A stretch of DNA of 64,000 nt, taken from assembly GCF_001921215.1 (NCBI RefSeq), contig NZ_MSIF01000008.1:278702-342701 (forward strand), written 5' to 3'. The DNA is from Actinophytocola xinjiangensis (GTDB lineage Bacteria > Actinomycetota > Actinomycetes > Mycobacteriales > Pseudonocardiaceae). The stretch's first letter is position 1. Each line of letters begins with the position of its first letter. The position numbers and the translations under genes were made by a program. Below are positions 47,201 to 56,168 of the stretch, piece by piece. The notes under the pieces were generated by a model, which was not told the DNA's origin, searched no databases, and saw nothing but the letters and a program-made list of their open reading frames with translations.

Positions 47201-50200
47201 GCCCGCGCCCAGCCGGGTCAGCAGGCCGGCGAGCCCGGCCTGCACGACCATGAACAGGCTCGCCCCGCCGGAGCGGGCCAGGGCCACCAGGGCCTGGTGC
47301 AGCTCCCGGTCGAGGTGGAACTCGACGCCGTCGGCGGCGACGCTCCCGATCGCCGGCCGGGGCCGGTCGGTGAGCAGCGCCAGCTCGTCGGGCACCCCGG
47401 CCAGCGCGTCGCGCCAGAACCCGATCTGGCCGGCGGACACCGACTCCAGCAGTTCCCGCTGCCACACGGCGAAGTCCGCGTACCGCACGGGCAGCGGCTC
47501 CCAGCGCGGCGCCGCGCCGCCGAGACGGGCGGCGTAGGCCGTGGCCAGGTCGCGGCACAGCGGGCCCTGCGACCAGCCGTCGGCGGCGATGTGGTGCAGC
47601 AGCACCAGCACCACGCACCCGTCGGGGTCGGGGTGGACCGACACCCGCAGCGGCAGCTCGCGCGCCAGGTCGAACCGGTGGCCGAGGGCCTCGTCGAGCG
47701 GTGTGCCGACGGTGAACGGCACGTCCGGGTCGGCGACCACGTGTTGGACCGGGACGCCGTCGCGCTCGACGAACACCGTCCGCAGGCTCTCGTGGCGGAC
47801 GACGAGGTCCCCGACGGCCGCGCGCAACGCGTCGACGTCCAGCTCGCCGGTCACCCGGTAGGCCAGCGGCAGGTGGTAGGCCTCGTCGCCCTCGGCGAGC
47901 TGGTGGAGGAACCACAGGCGTTGCTGGGCGAAGGACATCGGCACGTCCTCGCCCCGGGGCACGGGCCGCAGCGGCGGGCGGGGCGGGCCGTCCTCGCGCA
48001 GGGCGGCGGCCAGGCCGGCGACCGTGGGGTGCTCGAACAGCGCCCGCACCGCGACCCGCACGCCCAGGGTGGACCGGATGCGGCTGACCAGCCGGGTGGC
48101 CAGCAGCGAGTGGCCGCCCAGCTCGAAGAAGTCGTCGTCGATGCCGACCAGCGGCACGTCCAGCAGCTCACCGAACAGCTCGCACAGGATCTCCTCCTGC
48201 GGGGTGCGCGCACTCCGGGTGACCGGCCGGTCCGAGGCCGGCTCCGGCAGCCGGGCGCGGTCGAGCTTCCCGTTGGGGGTCAACGGAAGCGCGTCGGTGA
48301 ACAGCACCAGTGAGGGGACCATGTGGCCAGGCAGCGTGGCGGCGGCGTGCGCGCGCAACTCCCCGGCGTCGCGCGGTCCGGCGGTGACGACGTGGGCGAC
48401 CAGGCGGGTGCCGCCGTGCGCGACGACCGCCGCCCGGGTGACGTCCGGGTGGCGGGTGAGGACGGCCTCGATCTCGCCGAGCTCCACCCGCATCCCCCGG
48501 ATCTTGACCTGGTGGTCGACCCGGCCGCCGAAGTGCAGCAGCCCGGCGGGGTCGCGGCGGGCCAGGTCGCCGGTGCGGTACATCCGCTCGCCGGGCGGAC
48601 CGAACGGGTCGGGCAGGAACCGCTCGGCGGTCAGGCCGGGGCGGCGCAGGTAGCCCCGGGCGAGGCCGGCGCCGGCGACCCAGACCTCGCCGAGCACACC
48701 GGGCGGCACGGGCCGGTACCACTCGTCGAGCAGGTACACCCTGGCGTTGGTGATCGGGGTGCCGATCGGCGCCGGGGACTCCGGTTCGCCACGCACGACG
48801 TGGCTGGTGGCGGCGTGGGTCTCGGTGGGGCCGTAGTGGTTGTGCACCACGACGTGCGGGTGCCGGGCGAGGAAGGCGCGCAGGGTGTCGCCGAACACGA
48901 GCGCCTCGCCGGCCTGGGCGAGCACCCGCAGCGCCGGCAGGTCAAGGCCGTTCTCGTTGGCGGCCTCGCACAGGGCGTCGATGACCAGGTTGGGGGCGAA
49001 CAGCTCGGTCACGGCGTGGTCGGCGAGCCACTGGGCGAGGTCGGCGGCGCTGCGGCGGGTGTACTCGCCGGGGACGACCAGCGTCTTGCCGTGCCACAGG
49101 GCGGAGAAGATCTCCTGGACGGCGACGTCGAAGCTGATCGAGGTGAACTGGGCGGTGCGCCCGGCCGGGTCGGTGCCGACCTCGCCGGCCTGCCAGGCCA
49201 GCATGTTGACCACGGCCGAGGTGGGCATCACCACGGCCTTGGGGGTGCCGGTGGAGCCCGAGGTGTAGATGACGTACGCGGGGTGGCCGGGCAGCCGCCC
49301 CACGGTCGACGGGTTGGCGGTCGGTTCGCCGGCGAACCCGGCGAGGTCGTCGAGCACGGCCGTGGGGGCGGCGTCGGCGAGCATGAACCCGGTCCGCTCG
49401 GCGGGGTAGCCGGGGTCGACCGGCAGGAACGCCGCCCCGGACTTGAGCACACCGAGCACGGCGACGACCAGGTCCAGGGAACGCGGCAGCCGCACGGCGA
49501 CGACGTGTTCGGGGCCGGCGCCGCGCGCGATCAGCCCGTGGGCGACCTGGTTGGCGCGGGCGTTGAGCTCGGCGTAGGTGAGCTGGACGTCCTCGAAGAC
49601 CAGCGCGATGGCGTCCGGGGTGCGCTCGGCCTGGCGTTCGAAGGACTCCGACGGCGAGGTGTCCGGCACGGGCGTGGTGGTCCACGCGGTGAGCTGGCGG
49701 TGTTCGGCGGCGGTCAGCAGCTCGACCGTGCTGAGTGGACGGTCGGGGTCGACGACCACCGCGCGCAGCAACGCCTCCAGCCGCCCCACGAGCGCCTCGA
49801 CGGTGGACCGGTCGAACCGGTCGGTGCTGAACTCGATCTCGCCGGCCAGGCCGAGGGGTTCGCCGTGCTCCCCGCGCCGCTCGGTGAAGAAGAACTCCAG
49901 GTCGAACTTGGCCACCCCGGCGCCGACGGGCACCTCCTGGACTTGCGCCCCCGGCAGCTCCAGCACACCTTCGACGTTGTTCTGCAGCACCAGCAGCACC
50001 TGGAACAGCGGGTGGCGCGACAGCGACCGGGTGGGCGCCAGTTCCTCGACGAGCCGCTCGAACGGCACGTCCTGGTTCTCGTAGGCCGCCAGGTCCCACT
50101 CCCGCACCCGCGCCACCAGCTCGGCGAAGTTCGGATCCCCCGACACGTCGGTCCGCAGCACCAACGTGTTGACGAAGAACCCGACCAGGTCGTCGAGCTG

Positions 50201-51325
50201 GTCGTCGAGCCGGCCGGCGATCGGCGAGCCGACCACGATGTCCCGGCCGGCGCCCAGTCGCGACAGCAGACCGGCGATCCCGGCCTGCAACACCATGAAC
50301 AGGCTCGCCCGGCCGGAACGCGCCAGGCCAACCAGCCCCGCATGCAGCTCACTGTCCACAGTGAACTCGACCGAGTCCCCGCCGAACGTGCCGGCCACCG
50401 GCCGGGGCCGGTCGGCCGGCAGCACCAGCTCGTCGGGCGCCCCGGCCAGCGCCTCGCGCCAGAACCCGACCTGGCGGGCGAACACCGAGTCCTCGTCGGC
50501 CTCCGAACCCAGCGCCTCCCGTTGCCACACGGCGAAGTCCCCGTACTGCACGGGCAACGCGTCCCAGACCGGCGACCCGCCGCCCACGCGGGCCGCGTAG
50601 GCCACCGACAGGTCACCGCACAGCGGGCCCAGCGACCAGCCGTCCCCGGCGACGTGGTGCAGCAGCACCAGCACCACGGCCCCGTCGGGCACCCGGAACA
50701 CCGACACCCGTACCGGCGGTTCGGCCGCCAGGTCGAAACAGTGACCGGTCGCGTCGACCAGCCGCTTGTCCACCTCCGACTCGTCCACGTCGAGCACCTC
50801 GAACGCGACGGTGACCTCGTCGAGGACCCGCTGGACCGGGACACCGTCGGACTCGGCGAACACCGTCCGCAGGCTCTCGTGACGCACGACGAGGTCCCCG
50901 ACGGCCGCGCGCAACGCGTCGACGTCCAGCGCACCGGTCACCCGGAACGCCAGCGGGATGTTGTAGAGCGGGCTCGGACCGTCGAGCTGGTGGAGGAACC
51001 ACAGCCGCCGCTGGGCGAACGACAGCGGCACGTCCCCGTCCCGGGGGGCCGGCACCAGCGGCGGCCGGCTCACCCGTTCGCGGTCCAGCCGCAGGGCCAG
51101 CCCGGCGACGGTCGGCGAGGCGAACAGGTCACGGATCGTCAGCTCGGCGCCCAGCGTCGACCGGACCCGGCTCATCAGCCGGGTGGCCAGCAGCGAATGC
51201 CCGCCCAGCTCGAAGAAGCCGTCGTCGATCCCGACCCGCGCCACCCCGAGCAGCTCGGCGAACAGCGCACACAGGATCTCCTCGCGCGGGTTCCTCGGCG
51301 CGACGTACCGACCGTTCTCGGACAT
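44261..51325 (-). CDS. NRPS, T-C-A-T-C-A-T-TE
   Basis: A 2,354-residue peptide synthetase. Domain order: T1 (about 10-80, Ser 44), C1 (90-535, HHVAGDG with His 223-224), A1 (560-1030), T2 (1040-1110, Ser 1073), C2 (1120-1550, HHIAADG), A2 (1573-2020), T3 (2045-2110, Ser 2081) and TE (2136-2354, Ser 2205 in FGWSFGG). T1 has no A domain of its own, so it must be loaded in trans. By-eye codes are D-V-Q-F-A-A-H-A-A for A1, resembling proline codes, and D-A-L-G-G-G-V-I-A for A2, unassigned. There is no epimerisation domain. AGGAG precedes ATG 51325. The two C domains share long nearly identical DNA blocks. Confidence 0.95.
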   Translation of the reverse strand: MSENGRYVAPRNPREEILCALFAELLGVARVGIDDGFFELGGHSLLATRLMSRVRSTLGAELTIRDLFASPTVAGLALRLDRERVSRPPLVPAPRDGDVPLSFAQRRLWFLHQLDGPSPLYNIPLAFRVTGALDVDALRAAVGDLVVRHESLRTVFAESDGVPVQRVLDEVTVAFEVLDVDESEVDKRLVDATGHCFDLAAEPPVRVSVFRVPDGAVVLVLLHHVAGDGWSLGPLCGDLSVAYAARVGGGSPVWDALPVQYGDFAVWQREALGSEADEDSVFARQVGFWREALAGAPDELVLPADRPRPVAGTFGGDSVEFTVDSELHAGLVGLARSGRASLFMVLQAGIAGLLSRLGAGRDIVVGSPIAGRLDDQLDDLVGFFVNTLVLRTDVSGDPNFAELVARVREWDLAAYENQDVPFERLVEELAPTRSLSRHPLFQVLLVLQNNVEGVLELPGAQVQEVPVGAGVAKFDLEFFFTERRGEHGEPLGLAGEIEFSTDRFDRSTVEALVGRLEALLRAVVVDPDRPLSTVELLTAAEHRQLTAWTTTPVPDTSPSESFERQAERTPDAIALVFEDVQLTYAELNARANQVAHGLIARGAGPEHVVAVRLPRSLDLVVAVLGVLKSGAAFLPVDPGYPAERTGFMLADAAPTAVLDDLAGFAGEPTANPSTVGRLPGHPAYVIYTSGSTGTPKAVVMPTSAVVNMLAWQAGEVGTDPAGRTAQFTSISFDVAVQEIFSALWHGKTLVVPGEYTRRSAADLAQWLADHAVTELFAPNLVIDALCEAANENGLDLPALRVLAQAGEALVFGDTLRAFLARHPHVVVHNHYGPTETHAATSHVVRGEPESPAPIGTPITNARVYLLDEWYRPVPPGVLGEVWVAGAGLARGYLRRPGLTAERFLPDPFGPPGERMYRTGDLARRDPAGLLHFGGRVDHQVKIRGMRVELGEIEAVLTRHPDVTRAAVVAHGGTRLVAHVVTAGPRDAGELRAHAAATLPGHMVPSLVLFTDALPLTPNGKLDRARLPEPASDRPVTRSARTPQEEILCELFGELLDVPLVGIDDDFFELGGHSLLATRLVSRIRSTLGVRVAVRALFEHPTVAGLAAALREDGPPRPPLRPVPRGEDVPMSFAQQRLWFLHQLAEGDEAYHLPLAYRVTGELDVDALRAAVGDLVVRHESLRTVFVERDGVPVQHVVADPDVPFTVGTPLDEALGHRFDLARELPLRVSVHPDPDGCVVLVLLHHIAADGWSQGPLCRDLATAYAARLGGAAPRWEPLPVRYADFAVWQRELLESVSAGQIGFWRDALAGVPDELALLTDRPRPAIGSVAADGVEFHLDRELHQALVALARSGGASLFMVVQAGLAGLLTRLGAGTDVVLGSPLAGRLDDQLDDLVGFFVNTLVLRTDVSGDPGFAELVARVREWDLAAYENQDVPFERLVEELRPARSLGRHPLFQVLLALQNTEGETLDLTGAEVTDHPVGGAVAKFDLEFVLSETPDGLTGVLNYRTDLFDRSTAESLVARLETVLRAVVADPDRPLSTVDLLTAAERHQLLVEWNDTATAVPATTLPVLFERQVASTPDATALVFEDDELTYAQLNAAANRLAHQLIAGGVGPEDVVALVLPRSVALTVAVLGVLKAGAAFLPVDPGYPAERLRYMLDDARPGAVLDDPAVVLAATGADTDPTDAQRTAPLLAAHPAYVLYTSGSTGRPKAAQVTHHGLPSIVGAYRDRMGITAHSRVLQWYSPSFDASYLEFFGALLSGACLIGAPAHRLLPGDPLVDVVAQHRATHTGMTPSVASVLRADQFPSLVAVGLGGEQVPVDVVDRWAPGRVLLNVYGPTECTIANTLHRLVPGSPIPLGAPAANSRAYVLDAALNPVPAGVAGELYIAGHGLARGYLRRPGLTAQRFGPNPFGPPGSRMYRTGDLARWNRDGQVEYLGRIDHQVKLRGFRVEPGEVETVLTRHPAVTTAAVLAREDRLVAYVVLATALADLSAELRAHCAATLPEFMVPSAYLVIPELPLNPNGKLLRTALPDPAVRTSEPVAARTAAQRLLCRLFAEAVGIERVGIDDDFFAIGGHSLLVTTVISRLRAEHGLHLGVRDFFATPTVRGLATGLRADDLPATILPLHTEGSRPPLFCVHPVAGLSTSYATLAEYLGPDQPVYGLTARGPGELPASLREMARDYLAAIRAVAPTGPYHLFGWSFGGYVAHEIATLLQAAGERVALLALADTYPRLAGDRHEPFDEDTARELLAEYLDHSDRETDFAQIVDHQTAVIVNNGKMMAEFIPGRYGGDCLFFLAEDTETAGEFRPDRWRPHVAGRLDIVKVAADHREMMLPRPASRIAAALAREMG
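46996..47173. repeat. Near-identical C-domain block, copy 1 (C2)
   Basis: 178 bases in the second condensation domain that repeat at 50041-50218 in the first one, in the same orientation, with six mismatches counted by eye. This is much closer than the rest of the two domains and suggests recent duplication or gene conversion between modules. A second shared block covers the region around 47780-47845 and 50870-50935. Confidence 0.85.
50041..50218. repeat. Near-identical C-domain block, copy 2 (C1)
   Basis: Partner of 46996-47173. The block encodes the part of the C domain around the ENQDVPFERLVEEL motif and the VGFFVNTLVLRTDVSGDP loop. Recombination between the copies would delete one complete C-A-T module (3,045 bases apart, a multiple of three). 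Confidence 0.85.
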
Positions 51326-51327
51326 GC

Positions 51328-53073
51328 CTACTCCTGTGCCATCGCGGACTGTCGGGTGTCGGCCTGCCAGAGGTGACGCATCTCGGCGTCCCCGGCCAGC
51401 AGGTCGGCGAGGGTGCCCACGGCGTGCACGCGGCCCGCCCTGAGCACGACGATCCGGCTGGCGCGTTCGAACGCCGCCCGCCGGTGCGAGACCGCCAGGC
51501 AGGTGACGCCGGCGCGGGCGAACAGCCTTTCCCACAGCTGCCGCTCGGTGTCCACGTCCAACGCGCTGGACACGTCGTCGAACACCAGCAGCTCCGGGTC
51601 CCTGGCGAACATCCGCGCCGCGGCCACGCGCTGGGCCTGCCCGCCGGAGAGCTTGGCGCCCTTGGGGCCGAGCAGGGTGTCCAGGCCGTCGTCGAGGGCG
51701 CTCAGGTCGCGTTCGAGCACCGCCGAGTGCACGGCCAGGTCGAGGTGGCGCCGGTCAGCCGGCAGGCCCTCCAGAATGTTGTCCCGCACGGTCTCGCTGG
51801 TCAGGTGGGGCAGCTGCGGGGTGTAGGCGGTCAGCGGCGGCACCAGCTCGTCGACCTCGGTGCCGTTCCAGGTCACCGTGCCGGCCTGCCGGGGCAGCAG
51901 GCCAAGGACCGTGCGCAGCAGCGTGGTCTTCCCGGCGCCGACCCGGCCGGTGATCACCACGAACTCGCCGCGCGCGACCTCAAAGTCCACTTCGGACACC
52001 CCGCCGCCGCCGTCGAACCGGTGGGTCAGCCCGGTGACCGACAGCCGCGACAGCGCCACCCGCTCGGGCTCCGGCACGTCGGGCACGCGGTGGGCGACCA
52101 GCTCGTCCGGCGGGCCGGGCACGGCGTCGGTCAGCCGCTTCACCGACGCCGCCGACTGCTTGAACAGCGCCAGGTTCTGGCTGAACAGCGCGGTGAAGTC
52201 GCTGGTCCAGCCGACGTAGACGACGAACAGCGCGAGGTCGCCGACGGTGAACCGGCCGGAGCCGAAGCCCTGCGCGGCCAGCACCAGCACCACACCGGTG
52301 GCCAGCGTGGAGGTGTTGGTCCACACCGACCCGAGGAACACGTCGGTGAACAGCCGGCTCTTGAGGGTGCGCCGGCGGCGGGACTCGTTCAGCTCGCGGA
52401 ACCGGCCCAGCACCCGCGACTGGGCGTTGCCGAGCTGGATGGTCCGCACGGAGTTGTACATCTCGCCGAGGAACGCGCTCACGTCCCCGGCGGCCTCGCG
52501 GCTCTGCGCGTGGTACTTGCGGATCCGCACGCTGGCGATGGTGATCAGCACCCCGCCGGCCGCCATCGGCACGCACACCACCAGCGTCACCAGCGGGTCG
52601 ATGCTGAACATCACCACCAGCGCCAGCGCCGCCTGGAACCCGGCGCCGATGACCATGAACGTGTACACCACGACCTGGGACACCGACCGCGAGTCGCCGG
52701 TCAGCCGGCTGACCAGGTCACCGCGCGCGTGCCGTGGCCGCTGGGCGCCCGGGGCGGCCAGGATCCGGGAGAACCCGTTGCGCACCAGCAGTCCCTGCCC
52801 GCGCGCCTCGCACGTCTCGTCGACCGCGACGCAGAACAGCAGGGCGGTCAGCCGGGCGAGCACCGCGCCGACCAGGAACGCCAGCAGCAGCCACACGGCG
52901 GTGTCCACCGCGCCGTCCACCGACGAGCCGTCGCTCAGCTCGTTGAGCACCTCGCGCACGATCAGGCCGGGGATCAGCGGGATGCCGCTGCGGAACAGCT
53001 GGAGCACCAGGTCCAGCGCGAACAGGCCGGGCGTGTACCGCACGACCTCCCAGAACATCCGTGCCGCGCTCAC
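51328..53073 (-). CDS. ABC exporter half-transporter with altered Walker B
   Basis: A 581-residue protein with six membrane helices (about 1-310) fused to an ATPase. Walker A GRVGAGKTT, signature LSGGQAQR and the switch histidine (VSHRRA) are present. Walker B ends LLVFDDVSSALD, with Asp replacing the catalytic Glu. GTG 53073 overlaps the stop of the partner gene by four bases. It should form a heterodimer with the protein at 53070, as in TM287/288-type exporters with one weak and one active ATP site, and probably exports the peptide product or gives self-resistance. Confidence 0.93.
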   Translation of the reverse strand: MSAARMFWEVVRYTPGLFALDLVLQLFRSGIPLIPGLIVREVLNELSDGSSVDGAVDTAVWLLLAFLVGAVLARLTALLFCVAVDETCEARGQGLLVRNGFSRILAAPGAQRPRHARGDLVSRLTGDSRSVSQVVVYTFMVIGAGFQAALALVVMFSIDPLVTLVVCVPMAAGGVLITIASVRIRKYHAQSREAAGDVSAFLGEMYNSVRTIQLGNAQSRVLGRFRELNESRRRRTLKSRLFTDVFLGSVWTNTSTLATGVVLVLAAQGFGSGRFTVGDLALFVVYVGWTSDFTALFSQNLALFKQSAASVKRLTDAVPGPPDELVAHRVPDVPEPERVALSRLSVTGLTHRFDGGGGVSEVDFEVARGEFVVITGRVGAGKTTLLRTVLGLLPRQAGTVTWNGTEVDELVPPLTAYTPQLPHLTSETVRDNILEGLPADRRHLDLAVHSAVLERDLSALDDGLDTLLGPKGAKLSGGQAQRVAAARMFARDPELLVFDDVSSALDVDTERQLWERLFARAGVTCLAVSHRRAAFERASRIVVLRAGRVHAVGTLADLLAGDAEMRHLWQADTRQSAMAQE

Positions 53074-54791
53074 GCGCCCACCCCCGCCAGCAGTGCCGAG
53101 TACCGCGACCCGGGATCGTCGGTGAGGTGCTCGCGGCGGCCGGACTCGACGATCCGCCCGTCGTCGAGCACCACGATGTGGTCCAGGCAGCGCACGGTCG
53201 CCAGGTGGTGGGCGATGACGATCGCCGTGCGCCCGGCCAGCAGCCGCTGCTGGGCGCCCTGGGTGAGCCGTTCGGTCGCCGGGTCCAGCCGGGAGGAGGC
53301 CTCGTCGAGGATCACCACGTCCGGCTCGCCCAGGAACACCCTGGCGAAGGCCAGCAGCTGGGACTCCCCGGCGGACAGGGCGCCGCCGCCCTCGCCGATC
53401 GGCGTGTCCAGCCCCTCGGGCAGCGCGTCGAGCCAGCCAGCGAGGCCGACCTCGGCGATGGCGGCGACGATCCGCTCGTCGGGCACGGTGTCGTCGAACA
53501 GTGTCAGGTTGTCCCGCACGCTGGCCGCGAACAGCCGCACGTCCTGGGTCACCACGGCCACCCGCGAGCGCAGCTGCTCCAGGGTCAGCTCCCGCACGTC
53601 CACGCCACCGACAAGGATCTGGCCCGCACCGGCGTCCTGGCCGCGGTACAGCAGCCGGCCGACGGTGGTCTTGCCGCTGCCGGTGCGGCCGAGCAGCCCC
53701 ATCGTCTCGCCGGGCGCCAGCTCGAAGGACACCTCGCGCAGCGCGGGTTTTCCTTCGGTGTAGGCGAAGGAGACGTCACGGTAGGCCACCGACAGCGGGC
53801 CGGCCGGCAGGTCGGCGCCCGGCCCGTCGACCACGGCGCTTGGCCGGTCGTGGATCTCGGCGATGCGCCCGACGCTGGCCACCGCCAGCTGGAGCTGGTC
53901 GATCCGGTAGCTGATCTTGAACAGGGTCATGCTGAGCAGGCCGGCGTAGTGGTAGCCGACGTAGAGCGCGCCGAGGGTCATCGTGCCGGCGCCCAGCAGC
54001 ACCGAGCCCAGCGCGAGGATCCCGACCGTGGCCAGCGCCACGCTCAGTTCCAGCGCGCTGGAGGAGGCGCGGGAGGCGACCCCGGCGCGGCGCATCGACC
54101 GGGTCAGCTCGTCGAGCAGCCCGGTGAGCCGGCCGACGACGTGGTTGCGGGTGCCGTTGCCCCGGATGTCCTCGGTGGCGGCCAGCCGCTCCTCCAGGAA
54201 GCCCGACAGGTCGGCGTTGGTCTGGCGCAGCGCCGTGAAGTACGGCACCGCCACGTGCTGGGTGCGGCGCAGCACGAGCACCGCCGCGACGCCGAAGGTG
54301 AGCAGCACCAGGCCGATCCGCCAGTCGAGGAAGAAGCTGGCGACCACGATGCCGATGGCCAGCAGCGTGTTGCCCAGGACGTGGAACACGAAGCTGGAGA
54401 AGAACTGGGCGAGGGTGGTGACGTCGCCGTCGACCCGTTCGATCAGCTCGCCGGGCGTGTGCCGCTGGTGGAAGTCCTGGTCCAGGTCCAGGGTGTGGCC
54501 GACGAGGTCGGCGCGCATCCGGTTGGTGGCCAGCCACCCAAGGTCCTCGCTGTGGTAGGCCGCCGTCGACACGATCACCTGGTTGACCAGGGTCAGGCCG
54601 ATGAACGTGCCGGCGATGACCAGCAGCGCCCTGACCTCCCCGCCGGTCTGGGCGGTGTCGACGAACCGGCCGAGCATGAGCGGGATGGCCACCGAGAGGC
54701 CGGCGTTGAGCAGGACCAGGACAGCCAGGGCGGTGGCCTTGCGCCAGTGGGGGGCGAGGTACTGGCGCAGCAGCGCGATGCTTCGACTCAC
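53070..54791 (-). CDS. ABC exporter half-transporter with LSAGE signature
   Basis: A 573-residue ABC half-transporter, six membrane helices followed by an ATPase. Walker A GRTGSGKTT, Walker B VVILDEASSRLD with the catalytic Glu, and the switch histidine IAHHL are intact, but the signature reads LSAGESQ in place of LSGGQ. This complements the altered Walker B of the partner, so the heterodimer would have one consensus composite site (this Walker B plus the partner's LSGGQ) and one degenerate site. GTG 54791 has an AGGAGG ribosome site. It is nine bases from the LysA-like gene upstream. Confidence 0.93.
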   Translation of the reverse strand: MSRSIALLRQYLAPHWRKATALAVLVLLNAGLSVAIPLMLGRFVDTAQTGGEVRALLVIAGTFIGLTLVNQVIVSTAAYHSEDLGWLATNRMRADLVGHTLDLDQDFHQRHTPGELIERVDGDVTTLAQFFSSFVFHVLGNTLLAIGIVVASFFLDWRIGLVLLTFGVAAVLVLRRTQHVAVPYFTALRQTNADLSGFLEERLAATEDIRGNGTRNHVVGRLTGLLDELTRSMRRAGVASRASSSALELSVALATVGILALGSVLLGAGTMTLGALYVGYHYAGLLSMTLFKISYRIDQLQLAVASVGRIAEIHDRPSAVVDGPGADLPAGPLSVAYRDVSFAYTEGKPALREVSFELAPGETMGLLGRTGSGKTTVGRLLYRGQDAGAGQILVGGVDVRELTLEQLRSRVAVVTQDVRLFAASVRDNLTLFDDTVPDERIVAAIAEVGLAGWLDALPEGLDTPIGEGGGALSAGESQLLAFARVFLGEPDVVILDEASSRLDPATERLTQGAQQRLLAGRTAIVIAHHLATVRCLDHIVVLDDGRIVESGRREHLTDDPGSRYSALLAGVGA

Positions 54792-54800
54792 CGGGGCCTC

Positions 54801-56168
54801 CTATCCCACGTCCAGGCGCAGCAGGTCGTCCTCGGTCTCGCCCCGGATGATCACCCGGACCTGGCCGTCGGCGACCGCGAGCACCGGTGGGCGCGGCACG
54901 TGGTTGAAGTTGTTCGACAGGCTCCGGCAGTACGCCCCGGTGTTGGGCACCACGAGCAGGTCCCCCACGGCGAGGTCGGCCGGCAGGTACTCGTCGGGCA
55001 CGACGATGTCCCCGGCGTCGCAGTGCTTGCCGACCACGCGGGAGAGCATCGGGCCGGCGGTCGAGGTGCGGTTGCCCAGCGCCGCGGTGTACACGCCGCC
55101 GTAGAGCGGCGGGCGGATGTTGTCGCTCATGCCGCCGTCGACCCCGACGTAGGTCCGCAACCCGGGCAGGTGCTTGAGGACGCCGACCCGGTAGAGCGTC
55201 ACGCCGGACGGGCCGCTGATCGCCCGGCCGGGTTCGATCGCCAGTCTCGGTGGGGCGACACCGAGTTCGGCGCACTCCTTGGCGACCAGGGTGCGCAGCC
55301 GCTCGGCCAGCACGCCGGGCGGCACGGGGTCGTGCGGGGCGACGTAGGCGATGCCGAAGCCGCCGCCGAGGCTGAGTTCGGGCAGTGCGACGCCGTGCTC
55401 GTGGGCGATCTCGGCGTGCAGGGCGACCGCGCGGTGGGCGGCCTCGGCGAACTCCCCGGTGCCGAAGATCTGCGACCCGATGTGGGTGTGCAGGCCGGCG
55501 AGGTCCAGCACCCCGGCGGCCAGGATCCGCCGGACGGCCTCGGCGGCGGCGCCGGAGGTGACCGACAGGCCGAACTTCTGGTCGTCGTGGGCGGTGGCGA
55601 TGTGGCTGTGGGTGTCGGCCCGCACCCCGACGGTGGCCCGCACCAGCACGGTCTGGCGGACCCCGGCGGCCAGGGCCAGCTCGGTCAGCAGGGTGATCTC
55701 GTCGAACGAGTCGACGACGATCCGGCCGACCCCGGCGCGCAGCGCGCGGTCGAGTTCGGCGGCGGACTTGTTGTTGCCGTGCATGACGATCCGCTCCGCC
55801 GGGAACCCGGCGGCCAGCGCCACGGCCAGTTCGCCGCCGGTGCACACGTCCAGGTTCAGCCCGGCGCCGGCGACCAGCCGGGCGACCGCCTTGCACAGGA
55901 ACGACTTCCCGGCGTAGAAGATGTCGAAGTCGTGGAACGCGGCGCGGAACTCCGCGCAGCGGGCCAGGAACTCGGCCTCGTCGAACAGGTAGGCGGGGGT
56001 GGCGAACCGGTGCGCGACCTCGGTGACCGCCACGCCGCCGACGCTGACCACGCCGTCCGGGTCGCGCCGGGCGGAGCGCGGCCACAGCCGGGGCGCCAAC
56101 GCGTTGAGGTCCGGTGGGACGCGCAGCCAGTCCGGTCGCGACCCGGTCATCATCTCGTCGACGAGCAC
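54801..56168 (-). CDS. Diaminopimelate decarboxylase-like PLP enzyme (LysA-like)
   Basis: A 455-residue fold-type III PLP decarboxylase. The PLP lysine is in FYAGKSFLCKAVA; HGNNKSAAELD, GLHTHIGSQIF, the phosphate-binding EPGRAISGP, active-site Cys in KHCDAGD and TGAYCRSLSNN are all LysA-type. It would convert meso-diaminopimelate to L-lysine, giving a dedicated lysine supply, unless it acts on a related substrate. CESGD, usual in LysA, is CDAGD here, which leaves room for altered specificity. GTG 56168 is chosen over ATG 56153 because AGGAAGG precedes it. It overlaps the SbnA-like gene by 19 bases. The SbnA/SbnH pair of staphyloferrin B is an interesting parallel. Confidence 0.87.
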   Translation of the reverse strand: MLVDEMMTGSRPDWLRVPPDLNALAPRLWPRSARRDPDGVVSVGGVAVTEVAHRFATPAYLFDEAEFLARCAEFRAAFHDFDIFYAGKSFLCKAVARLVAGAGLNLDVCTGGELAVALAAGFPAERIVMHGNNKSAAELDRALRAGVGRIVVDSFDEITLLTELALAAGVRQTVLVRATVGVRADTHSHIATAHDDQKFGLSVTSGAAAEAVRRILAAGVLDLAGLHTHIGSQIFGTGEFAEAAHRAVALHAEIAHEHGVALPELSLGGGFGIAYVAPHDPVPPGVLAERLRTLVAKECAELGVAPPRLAIEPGRAISGPSGVTLYRVGVLKHLPGLRTYVGVDGGMSDNIRPPLYGGVYTAALGNRTSTAGPMLSRVVGKHCDAGDIVVPDEYLPADLAVGDLLVVPNTGAYCRSLSNNFNHVPRPPVLAVADGQVRVIIRGETEDDLLRLDVG

